A stretch of DNA of 49,299 bases from an uncultured Lachnospiraceae bacterium (GCA_902778245.1 CACYXH010000005.1:1-49299); one strand, 5' to 3'; counted from the first letter of the stretch, positions 7,766 through 16,495 are shown. Numbers and translations: made by a program. Notes: generated by a model not told the origin, from the letters alone.

Positions 7766-9145
7766 ATGAATCAAGACGGAGCTATCCGCGACGCCAAGAA
7801 ACTCGGTGTGCCCAAAATGCTGATCCTGGGTCTGCAGCATATGTTCGCCATGTTCGGCGCTACTATTTTGGTGCCGATTCTGGTCAACAATTATTTCTAT
7901 AAGGCTACCGGAGAGAATTTGAGCAGAGGCTTAACCGTTTCCGTGACGCTGTTCTGCGCCGGTTTCGGAACCCTGTTGTTCCATGTTTGCGCCAAAATGA
8001 AAGTACCTGCGTTCTTAGGATCATCTTTTGCATTCCTTGGCGGGTTTTCCACAGTGGCAAACTTAAAGACCGGAATGTACGCTGACATGGCTGCCAATGA
8101 CAAAGTGGCCTATGCCTGCGGCGGTGTAGTAGTTGCAGGTCTTCTGTACCTGGTGCTGGCCCTGATTATCAAACTGATCGGTGTAAAGCGCGTGATGCGT
8201 TTCCTTCCGCCGGTAGTGACCGGACCGGTAATCATCTGCATCGGCCTCAGTCTGGCGGGAACCGCTATCAGCAGTGCTTCTACGAACTGGCTGATTGCGA
8301 TCATTGCATTAGTGACCATCATTATTTTTAACATCTGGGGCAAGGGAATGTTCAAGATCATCCCGATCCTGATGGGCGTTATTGTTTCCTACGCAGTGGC
8401 AGCTATCCTGAATGCCTGCGGTATTACGAACCCGGACGGTTCCGCTATTTTGAGCTTTGCTGATGTGGCGTCTGCCGGATTGGTAGGACTTCCGCCTTTC
8501 CGGCTGGCGAAATTTGACCTGACGGCTATCCTGGTTATGGCTCCTATCGCTATTGCTACCATGATGGAGCATGTAGGTGACATCTCTGCAATCTCCGCTA
8601 CGGTGGGAGAGCACTTCCTGGCGGATCCGGGGCTTCACAGAACTCTGATCGGTGACGGTCTGGCAACTGCTCTGGCGGGACTGATCGGCGGCCCGGCAAA
8701 TACCACTTACGGTGAGAACACCGGTGTATTGGAACTGAGTAAAGTGTACGATCCCCTGGTAATCCGTATTGCGGCTGTGTTTGCCATCATCGTCAGCTTT
8801 ATCCCGAAGGTATCTGCTGTGATCAGCACTATGCCTGCTTCCATCATCGGCGGCGTGAGCTTCATGCTGTACGGTATGATCTCTGCTATCGGCGTGCGAA
8901 ACGTGGTGGAGAATAAGGTGGATCTGACCAAGTCCCGCAATCTGATCATTGCGGCGGTAATCTTTGTGTGCGGCCTTGGATTTTCCGATGGCATCACCTT
9001 CACGGTGGGCGGAACTTCCATCACCCTGACCGCTTTGGCTATAGCAGCTATTGCAGGTATTGTTCTGAATATTATTTTGCCGGGCAATGATTATGAGTTC
9101 GGTGTAAATGCGGAAGGCGACAAAAACAGAGGTATTCATCAGTAA
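7766..9145 (+). CDS. uraA: Uracil/xanthine permease, NCS2 family (UraA-like)
   Basis: Membrane symporter for nucleobases, 459 residues, with about 12-14 hydrophobic segments. NCS2 hallmarks are seen: LGLQHMFAMFGATILVP near the N-terminus, FLPPVVTGPVIICIGLSL, the conserved acidic helix ATMMEHVGDISAIS (E and H in the substrate site), and GGPANTTYGENTGVLELS. The close match of these segments to UraA/PyrP favours uracil over xanthine, but the substrate is inferred. The ATG has GAGGAGG 9-15 bases upstream. It is a single-gene unit between its own promoter and the terminator at 9171. Confidence 0.92.
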   Translation: MNQDGAIRDAKKLGVPKMLILGLQHMFAMFGATILVPILVNNYFYKATGENLSRGLTVSVTLFCAGFGTLLFHVCAKMKVPAFLGSSFAFLGGFSTVANLKTGMYADMAANDKVAYACGGVVVAGLLYLVLALIIKLIGVKRVMRFLPPVVTGPVIICIGLSLAGTAISSASTNWLIAIIALVTIIIFNIWGKGMFKIIPILMGVIVSYAVAAILNACGITNPDGSAILSFADVASAGLVGLPPFRLAKFDLTAILVMAPIAIATMMEHVGDISAISATVGEHFLADPGLHRTLIGDGLATALAGLIGGPANTTYGENTGVLELSKVYDPLVIRIAAVFAIIVSFIPKVSAVISTMPASIIGGVSFMLYGMISAIGVRNVVENKVDLTKSRNLIIAAVIFVCGLGFSDGITFTVGGTSITLTALAIAAIAGIVLNIILPGNDYEFGVNAEGDKNRGIHQ

Positions 9146-9170
9146 TCATTGGATTGAAATTTATACGAGA

Positions 9171-9214
9171 AAAGCAGACCTTAGCAAGTGAATTTGCTAA
9201 GGTCTGCTTTTTCT
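9171..9214 (+). terminator. Rho-independent terminator after uraA
   Basis: Perfect 17-base arms AAAGCAGACCTTAGCAA (9171-9187) and TTGCTAAGGTCTGCTTT (9194-9210), loop of 6, followed by a T-run. Confidence 0.92.
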
Positions 9215-9234
9215 GCAAAAATATGAAAAAACCA

Positions 9235-9294
9235 TTGACAAGTAGAGAACTTGGTGATATGGTTATTTACATAAGTAATGAACCGCATAAGTAA
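9235..9294 (+). promoter_or_regulatory. Promoter and likely GntR operator of the ABC operon
   Basis: TTGACA (9235-9240), 17 bases, TATGGT (9258-9263). Overlapping the -10 box is an imperfect palindrome, GGTTATTTAC / GTAATGAACC (9261-9284, 8 of 10 pairs). CATAAGTAA also occurs twice, at 9270-9278 and 9286-9294, 16 bases apart. Placement over the promoter of an operon whose first gene is a GntR regulator fits autorepression; this is inferred. Confidence 0.65.
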
Positions 9295-9311
9295 AGAGGT
9301 GGTGATAAAAG

Positions 9312-9677
9312 GTGATAGAGATTCTGACACAGGAAAAATCAATTTATATTCAGATCAAAGAGATGATTGAGAACGATATCCTGAGAGATATCCTGCTAGA
9401 GGAAGAGCGGGTGTCCAGCACCAATGAACTGGCAAAGCTGTATGCCATTAATCCGGCTACGGCAGCGAAAGGCGTAAACTTGCTGGTTGATGAAGGTATC
9501 CTGTATAAAAAGCGGGGCATTGGGATGTTTGTGACAACGGGAGCAAAGGGGAAGATCATGGAAAAGAGAAAAAAGCATTTTTATGATGATTATGTGAAGA
9601 GTTTGCTGGCGGAGGCGGTCAGCCTGGGAATTACGAAAGAAGAATTAATTGCGATGATCGAGGGAGGAGAAGACTGA
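9312..9677 (+). CDS. GntR family transcriptional regulator, YtrA subfamily
   Basis: Protein of 121 residues. The GntR winged helix-turn-helix covers about 8-76: IYIQIKEMIENDILRD, S-T-N-E-L-A-K-L-Y, then INPATAAKGVNLLVDEGIL and KKRGIGMFV. Only a short helical tail of about 45 residues follows, which is the YtrA type rather than the ligand-binding FadR or UTRA types. YtrA regulators usually repress an ABC-transporter operon that they head, as here. The GTG start is preceded by AGGTGGTGATAAAAG; the stop overlaps the ATG of the next gene (TGATG). The operator is probably the palindrome at 9261-9284. Confidence 0.9.
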   Translation: MIEILTQEKSIYIQIKEMIENDILRDILLEEERVSSTNELAKLYAINPATAAKGVNLLVDEGILYKKRGIGMFVTTGAKGKIMEKRKKHFYDDYVKSLLAEAVSLGITKEELIAMIEGGED

Positions 9678-10552
9678 TGAGTATATTGACAGGTAAGGGA
9701 ATCACAAAAGTATATGGAGGGAATGAGGTGCTCCATGGCATTGACCTGGAGCTGGAGTCCGGAAAGATTTACGGGCTGATCGGTAGAAATGGGGCAGGAA
9801 AGACAACGCTGCTGTCCATCCTTACATCTCACAATTCGGCCACTGCCGGAACGGTGACTTTTGACGGGGAACCGGTGTGGGAGAACCCGAAAGTACTGGA
9901 GCATCTTTGTTTTGCCAGAGAATTGAATCAGATGTTGGGCGTCAGCACTACCGGTGCCCTGAAAGTGAAAGAATATCTTCGGATTGCCAGTGTGTATCTG
10001 CCTCACTGGAATCAGGAACTGGCGGACAGATTGATAAAGGAGTTCGGGCTGGAGCAGAAAAAACGGCTCAATAAGTTGTCTAAAGGTATGCTTTCTATGG
10101 TGACCATCATTGTGGCTTTGGCCAGCAAGGCGGAGTTCACGTTTTTGGATGAACCGGTGGCAGGGCTGGATGTGGTGGCAAGAGAGCGCTTCTATCAGCT
10201 GTTGATGGAGGAATACACTCAGACGGGAAGAACCTTTGTTATCTCCACCCACATCATTGAGGAAGCAGCGGATGTGTTCGAAGAAGTGATCATGGTGGAT
10301 AAAGGAACCGTCCTGCTGAAAGAAAATACTCAGGATCTGCTGGATCGTGCTTATCACATCAGCGGACATAAGGATGAGGTTGAAAAGGCCTGCTCTTTCC
10401 TGGAAACCCATCATGAAGAGACGCTGGGGCGCAGCAAGGGGGTAACGGTGCTGCTGGAACCGGGACAGAAGCTCCCGGAGGGTTGTGACATCAGCATTCA
10501 AAAACTGAACCTTCAGAAAGTGTTTGTTGCTCTTTGCGGGGAGGGAGAATAA
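9677..10552 (+). CDS. ABC transporter ATP-binding protein
   Basis: Cytosolic ATPase of 291 residues, one nucleotide-binding domain. Walker A is GRNGAGKT (36-43), the signature is the variant LSKGM (133-137) in place of LSGGQ, Walker B is F-T-F-L-D-E (153-158), the D-loop is AGLD, and the switch histidine is in STHIIEEA. A C-terminal extension (about 215-291) is typical of the YtrB/BcrA-type exporters. It overlaps the GntR gene by one base and is followed at one base by a membrane-protein gene, so the set behaves as one operon. The partner permeases are most likely the next two genes. Substrate unknown; such systems act in efflux of peptides or cell-wall-active compounds. Confidence 0.92.
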   Translation: MSILTGKGITKVYGGNEVLHGIDLELESGKIYGLIGRNGAGKTTLLSILTSHNSATAGTVTFDGEPVWENPKVLEHLCFARELNQMLGVSTTGALKVKEYLRIASVYLPHWNQELADRLIKEFGLEQKKRLNKLSKGMLSMVTIIVALASKAEFTFLDEPVAGLDVVARERFYQLLMEEYTQTGRTFVISTHIIEEAADVFEEVIMVDKGTVLLKENTQDLLDRAYHISGHKDEVEKACSFLETHHEETLGRSKGVTVLLEPGQKLPEGCDISIQKLNLQKVFVALCGEGE

Positions 10553-10553
10553 C

Positions 10554-11234
10554 ATGAGATCAGGATGGAAAGCATTTCGCTATTGGGGCAATAACTGGCT
10601 GGAATTTATGATGTATTCGCTGGCTGCGGCACTGGTTATGTTTCTCTTGGAGAGTACGGGCATGGTTAATGAAGGAGGAAACAAGTTTCTTCAGGAAGTG
10701 CTGGATCATTTCCCCTACTTTTTGATTGCAGGAGGAGCTATCATTCTGTTCATGATAGGCATTTCCTATTTCCAGGTATATTTTTCCGTACTGGTGTCCA
10801 TGAACTGTACCCGAAGATCCACAGTGCTGAGAATTTTATGCTCCATGGTCAGTCTGATTTTGGGTATCCTGGCACTGTGTGGCGTTATTTGGTTTATTTC
10901 TGGGAGTGAAGAAGCCTCACAAGGACTCATCTGGTTGCCGGTGGCGGCGGGAATCCTTCTGAGTGTAGCGGCTTCTTCCATATTTCTTGGTACTATCATG
11001 ACCAGATGGGGGAAGATCGGCGCCATCATATTTGTTTGTATCTGCCTGGTGGGCGGCTTCATGTTGGGTGTGTGGATGGCCACAGGAGAGTTTGAACTGT
11101 TTGACGGATCCTTTTTACAGACCATGCCGGGCAATTTATTTGGAGCAGTATTCGTTGCCCTGGGATTTTTAATGTTTGTGACAGCAGGGATTTTTTCAGC
11201 AGTCGTGCTTAGAAAGATGGAGATCCGATCCTGA
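10554..11234 (+). CDS. Multi-pass membrane protein, probable ABC permease subunit
   Basis: Protein of 226 residues with about six hydrophobic segments (for example LEFMMYSLAAALVMFLLE, LIAGGAIILFMIGISYF and GAIIFVCICLVGGFMLGVW). There is no recognisable catalytic motif. The ATG at 10554 is chosen because GGGGAGGG lies 8-15 bases upstream; an upstream ATG would overlap the ATPase by more. It sits directly behind the ATPase gene and before a second membrane protein, so it is inferred to be a membrane subunit of the same exporter. Sequence divergence hides any named family. Confidence 0.8.
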   Translation: MRSGWKAFRYWGNNWLEFMMYSLAAALVMFLLESTGMVNEGGNKFLQEVLDHFPYFLIAGGAIILFMIGISYFQVYFSVLVSMNCTRRSTVLRILCSMVSLILGILALCGVIWFISGSEEASQGLIWLPVAAGILLSVAASSIFLGTIMTRWGKIGAIIFVCICLVGGFMLGVWMATGEFELFDGSFLQTMPGNLFGAVFVALGFLMFVTAGIFSAVVLRKMEIRS

Positions 11235-11277
11235 AGACGGCACAGGACGGATCAAGTTTGAGAGAAAGGAGAAAAAT

Positions 11278-11997
11278 ATGTTTCAGTCGATAAAGAGACA
11301 GTTTCGCGTACAGTGGCGTGACTGGATATGGGCAGAGGTCGCTGTCTTGGGAGCTGCTCTGGCAGGAGTAGGATTATTTTTAATAATGACACGTGTCCTT
11401 GATGATACGGACGGAGGTTATTTCGGACTGGGAACCCTATTGTCTCTCGTGGTGGGAGCAATATTTTCCGCGATGATGACAGGGGGACAGATGATGGTCA
11501 GTTTTCAGACTCAGATTGCTATGGGAAGTACCAGAAAACAATTTTTCGTATCTTATTATATTGTATGCCTGGTGGAGAGCCTGGTACTGATGGTCTGGCT
11601 GCTGGGGATAGCGGCAGCAGAAAATATCCTTGCGACTGAAGTGTTTGGGGGAGAACAGGAAATTGATTTTGTTCCTTATTTGCTGCGCTATGGGTTTCTG
11701 GCGGTTGTTGGTCTTAACTCGCTGGGCGCGTTGTTCGGAGCGATGATATTGCGCTTTGGAAAGACGGCGTTCTGGACGCTCTGGGTAATCTGGATGTTGG
11801 GAGCGCTGGGGATTCCCAGGGTACACAATGCAGCCAAACAGGCTCCTGACTACATATGGGCTCAGATGGAACGTATGACGCAGTCTGCCTTTGGAGGGCT
11901 GCAGAACAATACCTGGGTCGTGTTGGGAGGACTTCTGAGCCTGATTTTTCTGGGGATTTCCTGGATCAGCCTGCGCAGGCAGCAGGTAAACGTGTAA
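11278..11997 (+). CDS. Multi-pass membrane protein, probable second ABC permease subunit
   Basis: Protein of 239 residues with about six hydrophobic segments. The segment MTGGQMMVSFQTQIAMGSTRKQFFVSYY without long hydrophobic runs resembles the cytoplasmic loop of ABC-2 type permeases, where MGxTRK-like motifs occur before a helix. An AAAGGAG site precedes the ATG. It closes the GntR-ATPase-membrane-membrane operon; the gap to the previous gene is 43 bases. It is not clearly homologous to the previous membrane protein, so a heteromeric channel is plausible. Confidence 0.8.
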   Translation: MFQSIKRQFRVQWRDWIWAEVAVLGAALAGVGLFLIMTRVLDDTDGGYFGLGTLLSLVVGAIFSAMMTGGQMMVSFQTQIAMGSTRKQFFVSYYIVCLVESLVLMVWLLGIAAAENILATEVFGGEQEIDFVPYLLRYGFLAVVGLNSLGALFGAMILRFGKTAFWTLWVIWMLGALGIPRVHNAAKQAPDYIWAQMERMTQSAFGGLQNNTWVVLGGLLSLIFLGISWISLRRQQVNV

Positions 11998-12089
11998 CAG
12001 GTGATTGCGAACCACTAAAGATGCTGTTTGAGGTTTCGCAACTGCATCAATCACATAATGACGCATAATAAAGAAAGGGTAATTAAGAG

Positions 12090-14132
12090 ATGAGGAAAAG
12101 ATGGAAAACTCTGGCGGCTGTGATGGTGGCAGCCGCGACGCTGGCGGGAACGGTCGGCGCACAGGAAGCATCGGAGGAGACCCCGTGGAAAAACACCAAT
12201 GTGGCAGGCGCTGTCACAGAGGATGATATGTTTGAGTTACAGGATGATTTTTATGCAGCCATAAATCGTGACTGGCTGTTTGAAACCCAGATGCAGCCCT
12301 CCCATCCTCAGGAGAACGGGTTTGTGGAACTTCAGGAGGAAGTGGATAATCGCCTGATGGAACTGTTAGAGGACCGTACGCTGGAGAGCCATGACGCAAA
12401 ACTACTGCAGGGATTGTACGATCTGTTCCTGGACTGGGATAGCAGAAATGAACAGGGCATGTCCCAGGTAATGCCGCACCTGGAGCAGATCCAGCAGATC
12501 AATACGCTGGAAGATCTGACAAATTACCTGCTGTCCCAGGAGGCGCTCTTCTATGGCGATGCCCTGTTTTCGTTTAGCATCGCAACTCAGGCGGACGATC
12601 CCACCTGGTATCAACTGCAGATCGATTCCTTGGGACTCTCCCTGGGAGATGCCGCAGAATACGAAGAGATGACTTTTGTGGGAATGATGTACAAAAACGC
12701 ATTGGATCAGATTAATCAATATCTGCTGCAAAAAGCGGGTTACACGGAAGAAGAAGCCCAAAAAGTGATAGATCAGGCGTTTGCATTTGAGAAGGATATG
12801 GCCAAGGGAATGATGAGCTACGCACAGCTGGTAGACCCGGAAGCGGTTTCACTGACGGTGAATCCCACCTCTATGGAGGAATTGAAGGAATTGTCACCGG
12901 TCTATCCTCTCACAGAGATTATGGAGGCAGATGGATTTGACGGTTGGGAAAGGATCAATCTTACCCAACCGAAATGGCTGGAACGGATGAATGAGATCTA
13001 CACAGAGGAAAATGTGGAAAAGATGAAAGCGTACCTGATCACGAATTATCTTCAGAGCAACGCATCCATTGTTGATGAAGAAACTTATCGGGAAATGCAG
13101 AGGATCTCCAGACAACTCGCAGGGATCACGGAGAGCGATACCGATGAAAAAATCGCTTACAGCTTTGCCAGCAGCTGTCTCTCCAACAGTATTTCTAGAG
13201 TATATGTAGAGAAATATATGACGGAAGAGACAAAACAGGATATCACTGCGATTATTGAGGAAGTGATCGCCACCTACCGGGGGATGTTGGAGCAGGAAGA
13301 GTGGCTCTCGGAGGAAACCAGGCAGATGGCGGTCCGCAAACTGGATCACATAAAGATCAACGCTGCCTATCCGGATAAGTGGGAGGATACCTCTGATATT
13401 ACATTTAAGACAAAAGAGGAGGGCGGAACGCTGCCGGAGGCGATGGAAGCATTAAAGAGGGCCAACTACCAAAAGAATTATATCGGCAAAATGAATCAGC
13501 AGGTGGATCCGGAAATCTGGATGGTAGGGGTTACTGAAGTGAACGCATACTACAATCCTTCTGATAATTCCATCAATATCATAGCCGGAATTCTGGGAGA
13601 CCCCTTCTACTCACCGGAAATGTCGGAGGAAGAAAAACTGGCGGGGATCGGCATGGTCATCGGACATGAGATTTCCCATGCGTTTGATACCAGCGGGGCG
13701 CAGTTTGATGAGAACGGAGCATTGGCGGACTGGTGGACGCAGGAGGATATGCAGGCGTTTAATGACCGTGCGGCAAAGTTGATCGAGTGTTATGATCAGA
13801 TCGTTCCTCTGGCAGGGGATAAGAACTATTCCGGCGCCCTGATCCAGGGGGAAGCGATCGCCGACATGGGCGGTGTGAAATGCATGATGGAAATGGCAAA
13901 GAACAGAGAAAACTTTGATTATGACAAATTTTTCCGGGCTTTCGCAAAAGTTTGGAGAAGTAAAGAAACACTGGAATATGAGAAGCAGCTTATTCAGCTG
14001 GATACGCACCCGCTGGATTACCTCAGGGTTAATATGACGCTGATGCAGATACCGGAATTTTATGAGACTTATGGCATCGCTGAGGGAGACGGCATGTACA
14101 TGGCTTCGGAAGAGCGGATCGCTGTCTGGTAA
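12090..14132 (+). CDS. Secreted M13 family zinc metallopeptidase (PepO/neprilysin-like)
   Basis: Protein of 680 residues, the usual length of M13 peptidases. An N-terminal signal peptide (MRKRWKTLAAVMVAAATLAG...VGAQ, cleavage near 25) points to export, unlike the cytosolic lactococcal PepO. The helical N-terminal M13 domain is followed by the catalytic part: substrate-binding V-N-A-Y-Y-N-P, zinc motif HEISH (526-530), the third zinc ligand E588 and D592 in GEAIADMGG, and a family-typical end M-Y-M-A-S-E-E-R-I-A-V-W. All catalytic residues are present. It degrades oligopeptides. No lipobox is seen. It lies 92 bases after the ABC operon and 154 before htrA; a shared envelope role is inference. 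Confidence 0.93.
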   Translation: MRKRWKTLAAVMVAAATLAGTVGAQEASEETPWKNTNVAGAVTEDDMFELQDDFYAAINRDWLFETQMQPSHPQENGFVELQEEVDNRLMELLEDRTLESHDAKLLQGLYDLFLDWDSRNEQGMSQVMPHLEQIQQINTLEDLTNYLLSQEALFYGDALFSFSIATQADDPTWYQLQIDSLGLSLGDAAEYEEMTFVGMMYKNALDQINQYLLQKAGYTEEEAQKVIDQAFAFEKDMAKGMMSYAQLVDPEAVSLTVNPTSMEELKELSPVYPLTEIMEADGFDGWERINLTQPKWLERMNEIYTEENVEKMKAYLITNYLQSNASIVDEETYREMQRISRQLAGITESDTDEKIAYSFASSCLSNSISRVYVEKYMTEETKQDITAIIEEVIATYRGMLEQEEWLSEETRQMAVRKLDHIKINAAYPDKWEDTSDITFKTKEEGGTLPEAMEALKRANYQKNYIGKMNQQVDPEIWMVGVTEVNAYYNPSDNSINIIAGILGDPFYSPEMSEEEKLAGIGMVIGHEISHAFDTSGAQFDENGALADWWTQEDMQAFNDRAAKLIECYDQIVPLAGDKNYSGALIQGEAIADMGGVKCMMEMAKNRENFDYDKFFRAFAKVWRSKETLEYEKQLIQLDTHPLDYLRVNMTLMQIPEFYETYGIAEGDGMYMASEERIAVW

Positions 14133-14286
14133 AAGGCTATTACCGTTCACGGTTTCAACACATTTTTTACACAAATTTACCATACCTCCATCACAAATCT
14201 ATCAAAATCCGCGGATATAGTAAGAGTATCAAATCGAAAGAAGAGTTTGAGGTTCGATACCATAGTATATTTAGGAGGTTTTGATC

Positions 14287-15519
14287 ATGAAAAAGAAAGG
14301 TTTGGCATTGATATTAGGATTGGCAGTTATAGGAGCCGGAGCAGGAGCGGCTTCCCAGTTATACAGCTATGCGGAGGATGTAAAACTTCAGATCGCCGCA
14401 CAGGAGCAGGAGAATGCGGAGGAAGAAACAGAAGAACAAACGGCGAAAGAGACCTTTGCGGTAAGCACCGCGCAGTTGGTAGACACAGGGGATGCTTTCA
14501 GTTATTCGGGGGTAGCGGATATTGCGGAGAATGCGATGCCTACTATTGTAGCGATCACCAATAAATCGGTACAGGAAGTACAGAGCTTTTACCGTGGCCG
14601 CACTTTCCAGTATGAAAGTGAGAGCTGCGGATCCGGTATTATCGTTGGAGAGAATGACACGGAACTTTTGATCTGCACTAACAATCATGTGGTGGAAGGC
14701 GCCAGGGAGCTGACGGTAAGTTTTATTGATGAGAGCTCCTATCAGGCACAGATCAAGGGAACGGATCCCTCCAATGACCTGGCAGTGGTAGCGGTAAACC
14801 TGGAAGATATTGACCAGGATACCCTGTCTCAGATCAAGATTGCCAAGTTGGGTGATTCCGACGAGATGAGAGTGGGAGAGCAGGTGGTCGCTATTGGAAA
14901 TGCTCTTGGATACGGACAATCCGTGACTACAGGTATCGTTAGCGCCAAGGAGCGTACCATTGACGTGCAAGAGGGACGCAGCATTTATTCCTATGAGGAT
15001 CTGATCCAGACGGACGCGGCCATCAACCCCGGAAACAGCGGCGGGGCCCTGTTGAACATGAACGGAGAACTGATCGGTATTAACTCCGCGAAGGCATCTT
15101 CCTCCGGCGTAGAAGGGATGGGTTATGCCATTCCGGTGTCCAAGGCGCAGCCGATTTTGGAAAAGTTGATGAACCGGGAAACCAGAAACATGGTGGACGA
15201 GGACGAGGCCGCCTACATGGGTATCAGCGGCGAGGGCGTATCCTCCGAAGCTGTTCAGCTCTACAATGTACCTGCCGGTATCTACCTGACTCAGGTGGCA
15301 GAGGACAGCCCGGCAGCGAAGGCCGGATTGCAGGTGGGCGATATCATCACTGCTTTTGATGATGTGCAGGTTATTACAATGGATGAACTGAAAGACCGAC
15401 TGCAGTATTACAAGGGCGGCGAGACTGTGGAAATGACAGTGCAGTCCGCGGCAAACGGGGCATACACGGAAAAGACCGTCAGCATTACGCTGGGATTAAA
15501 ATCAGATTACGCGATGTAA
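14287..15519 (+). CDS. htrA: HtrA/DegP-type trypsin-like serine protease with PDZ domain
   Basis: Protein of 410 residues. It has an N-terminal hydrophobic anchor or signal (5-25), an acidic linker (30-60), a protease domain (about 75-285) with the triad H134 (TNNHVVEGA), D164 (SNDLAVV) and S251 (NPGNSGGALL), and one PDZ domain (about 310-400) with AGIYLTQVAEDSPAAKAGLQ. It acts outside the membrane in quality control of secreted proteins. The ATG at 14287 follows AGGAGG with 8 bases between; a TTG two codons upstream is too close to that site. It is a single gene; a promoter is likely within 14180-14260 but no convincing pair was fixed. Confidence 0.93.
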   Translation: MKKKGLALILGLAVIGAGAGAASQLYSYAEDVKLQIAAQEQENAEEETEEQTAKETFAVSTAQLVDTGDAFSYSGVADIAENAMPTIVAITNKSVQEVQSFYRGRTFQYESESCGSGIIVGENDTELLICTNNHVVEGARELTVSFIDESSYQAQIKGTDPSNDLAVVAVNLEDIDQDTLSQIKIAKLGDSDEMRVGEQVVAIGNALGYGQSVTTGIVSAKERTIDVQEGRSIYSYEDLIQTDAAINPGNSGGALLNMNGELIGINSAKASSSGVEGMGYAIPVSKAQPILEKLMNRETRNMVDEDEAAYMGISGEGVSSEAVQLYNVPAGIYLTQVAEDSPAAKAGLQVGDIITAFDDVQVITMDELKDRLQYYKGGETVEMTVQSAANGAYTEKTVSITLGLKSDYAM

Positions 15520-15641
15520 CATAGAAGTAAAAGTTATGCAAAATGCTGATTGAAGGAGATAGCGTTCGTATTAGACGGAGATTGTACCGCTGATCTGATA
15601 ATCGTACCTATGGCGATTGCGATTCTGGTAAGCAAAAACAG

Positions 15642-15669
15642 TTGATATCTTAGGGAAATCTGCTATAAT
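15642..15669 (+). promoter_or_regulatory. Promoter of antisense RNA 1
   Basis: TTGATA (15642-15647), 16-base spacer, perfect TATAAT (15664-15669). No gene follows on this strand; the transcript would run into the 3' end of the decayed toxin gene on the other strand. Confidence 0.65.
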
Positions 15670-15675
15670 ATATTT

Positions 15676-15773
15676 AACAAGAGAACCGTTGGTCAGTGTA
15701 CGCCTGACCGCCGGAAAATAAGTTACTACAAAAAGTAGCGCCTTATCTTACGAGGACAGGGGCGCTATTTTTT
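15676..15773 (+). ncRNA. RatA-like antisense RNA of the decayed type I toxin locus
   Basis: A transcript of about 98 bases is predicted from the promoter at 15642-15669 to the T-run at 15768-15773. It overlaps the 3' end of the toxin remnant on the minus strand, as in TxpA/RatA-type systems. The segment GCCTGACCGCCGGAAAATAA resembles the GCCTACCCGGAAATA segment in antisense RNA 2, which supports a common origin. The ends are inferred. Confidence 0.55.
15736..15773. terminator. Bidirectional terminator shared by antisense RNA 1 and toxin remnant
   Basis: TAGCGCC (15736-15742) pairs with GGCGCTA (15761-15767), followed by TTTTTT on the plus strand; on the minus strand the same stem is followed by CTTTTTG. 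Confidence 0.75.
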
Positions 15774-15850
15774 GCGTATGCAATAAATAACAAGAGTTAT
15801 CACAGCGCAAAGCATAATTACAAACGTGAATAAATCGTAGTATGAACCAT
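15765..15850 (-). pseudogene. Decayed holin-like type I toxin gene, one base missing
   Basis: On the minus strand AAAGGAGG precedes an ATG (15850-15848) by 9 bases, but that frame stops after ten codons. A different frame reads L-F-T-F-V-I-M-L-C-A-V-I-T-L-V-I-Y-C-I-R-K-K and ends at TAG 15765. The ATG-to-TAG span is 86 bases, one short of 29 codons. Adding one base after the second codon would give a 28-residue protein opening M-V-T-Y-Y-D-L-F, matching the intact copy (M-I-T-Y-Q-D-F-F) and the holin-like toxin family. The leader GACGAAAGAAAGGAGG is identical in both copies. Flanking sequences GAACCGTTGG...CCGCCGGA (15680-15712 and, inverted, 15873-15904) mark the locus. Confidence 0.65.
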
Positions 15851-16017
15851 ACGCACCAGCCTCCTTTCTTTCGTCCGGCGGCTGATATAACACCCCAACG
15901 GTTCCCTGGTTAAATATACTATATTTTTGTTGCACCAAAGGGAACCTGAAATAAGGGAAGTAAGTATATTATAGAGGGAAATGTGAGACTTGGTTCACTT
16001 GTACCGGAGGAGAGTCA

Positions 16018-16155
16018 ATGCTGAAACGAGAAAATATTGATACTGAGATGGTGAGAATTTTGCATTCGAACCCGTTGAAAATCACCCAGATAATGAACTG
16101 CCTTTTGAGTGATATAGACAAAATAGACAAGATAGGCATTTTTTACGGGTACTGA
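16018..16155 (+). CDS. Small hypothetical ORF, 45 residues
   Basis: The ATG is preceded by GGAGG at 7 bases, which is the main support. The peptide opens MLKRENIDTEMVRIL and ends DKIGIFYGY; it is neither hydrophobic nor of a known family. A +1 frame of the same stretch reads E-P-V-E-N-H-P-D-N-E-L-P-F-E before a stop, so the ORF could itself be a frameshifted remnant. It lies in the debris region between two toxin loci. Low confidence that it is a working gene. Confidence 0.3.
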   Translation: MLKRENIDTEMVRILHSNPLKITQIMNCLLSDIDKIDKIGIFYGY

Positions 16156-16466
16156 AGAAATAAAATCCTATAGGGATAACCCGTAGACTTTAATTTTTGC
16201 CAGAGATCATCTATCAGGCCGGGCATTGAAAGTCTATGTACAAGCTTACATATTAGCAGAACAACGCTTTTTAATTATTGCAATGGTCTGAACTGCTCCA
16301 AAAGGCGGCAAGAAGCCGAACACTTTGCAGGCCACTCAGACGCTGGAGCAAATTGAAGCCGATATTCCTCTTGATTGAATATGTAATTCAGACACAATTT
16401 AGTTAAATTATCTGATAAATTGATGCTGCAAGGCTGGAATGTGCAATGTGCATAAATAAAAACATA
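16156..16466. other. Gene-poor stretch with possible gene debris
   Basis: No intact gene is seen in these 311 bases. At about 16290-16378 one plus frame reads K-G-G-K-K-P-N-T-L-Q-A-T-Q-T-L-E-Q-I-E-A and then stops, and its composition looks coding; it has no start, so it may be a fragment of a lost gene. The rest is AT-rich without clear hairpins. Confidence 0.35.
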
Positions 16467-16495
16467 TTGCCTGCTGAGACAACACATGCTATATT
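16467..16495 (+). promoter_or_regulatory. Promoter of the intact type I toxin
   Basis: TTGCCT (16467-16472), 17 bases, TATATT (16490-16495). The leader of about 80 bases contains a GGAGGG/CCCTCC hairpin (about 16542-16557), which may control translation. Confidence 0.65.

Noticed and set aside
8309..9139. Long minus-strand ORF inside uraA
   Set aside because: His/Arg/Gln-rich shadow of a membrane protein gene; no ribosome site or family features, and the plus strand is clearly coding.
11437..12171. Minus-strand ORF across the second permease gene
   Set aside because: Composition is that of an antisense shadow; it crosses the start of the M13 peptidase gene and lacks a start signal.
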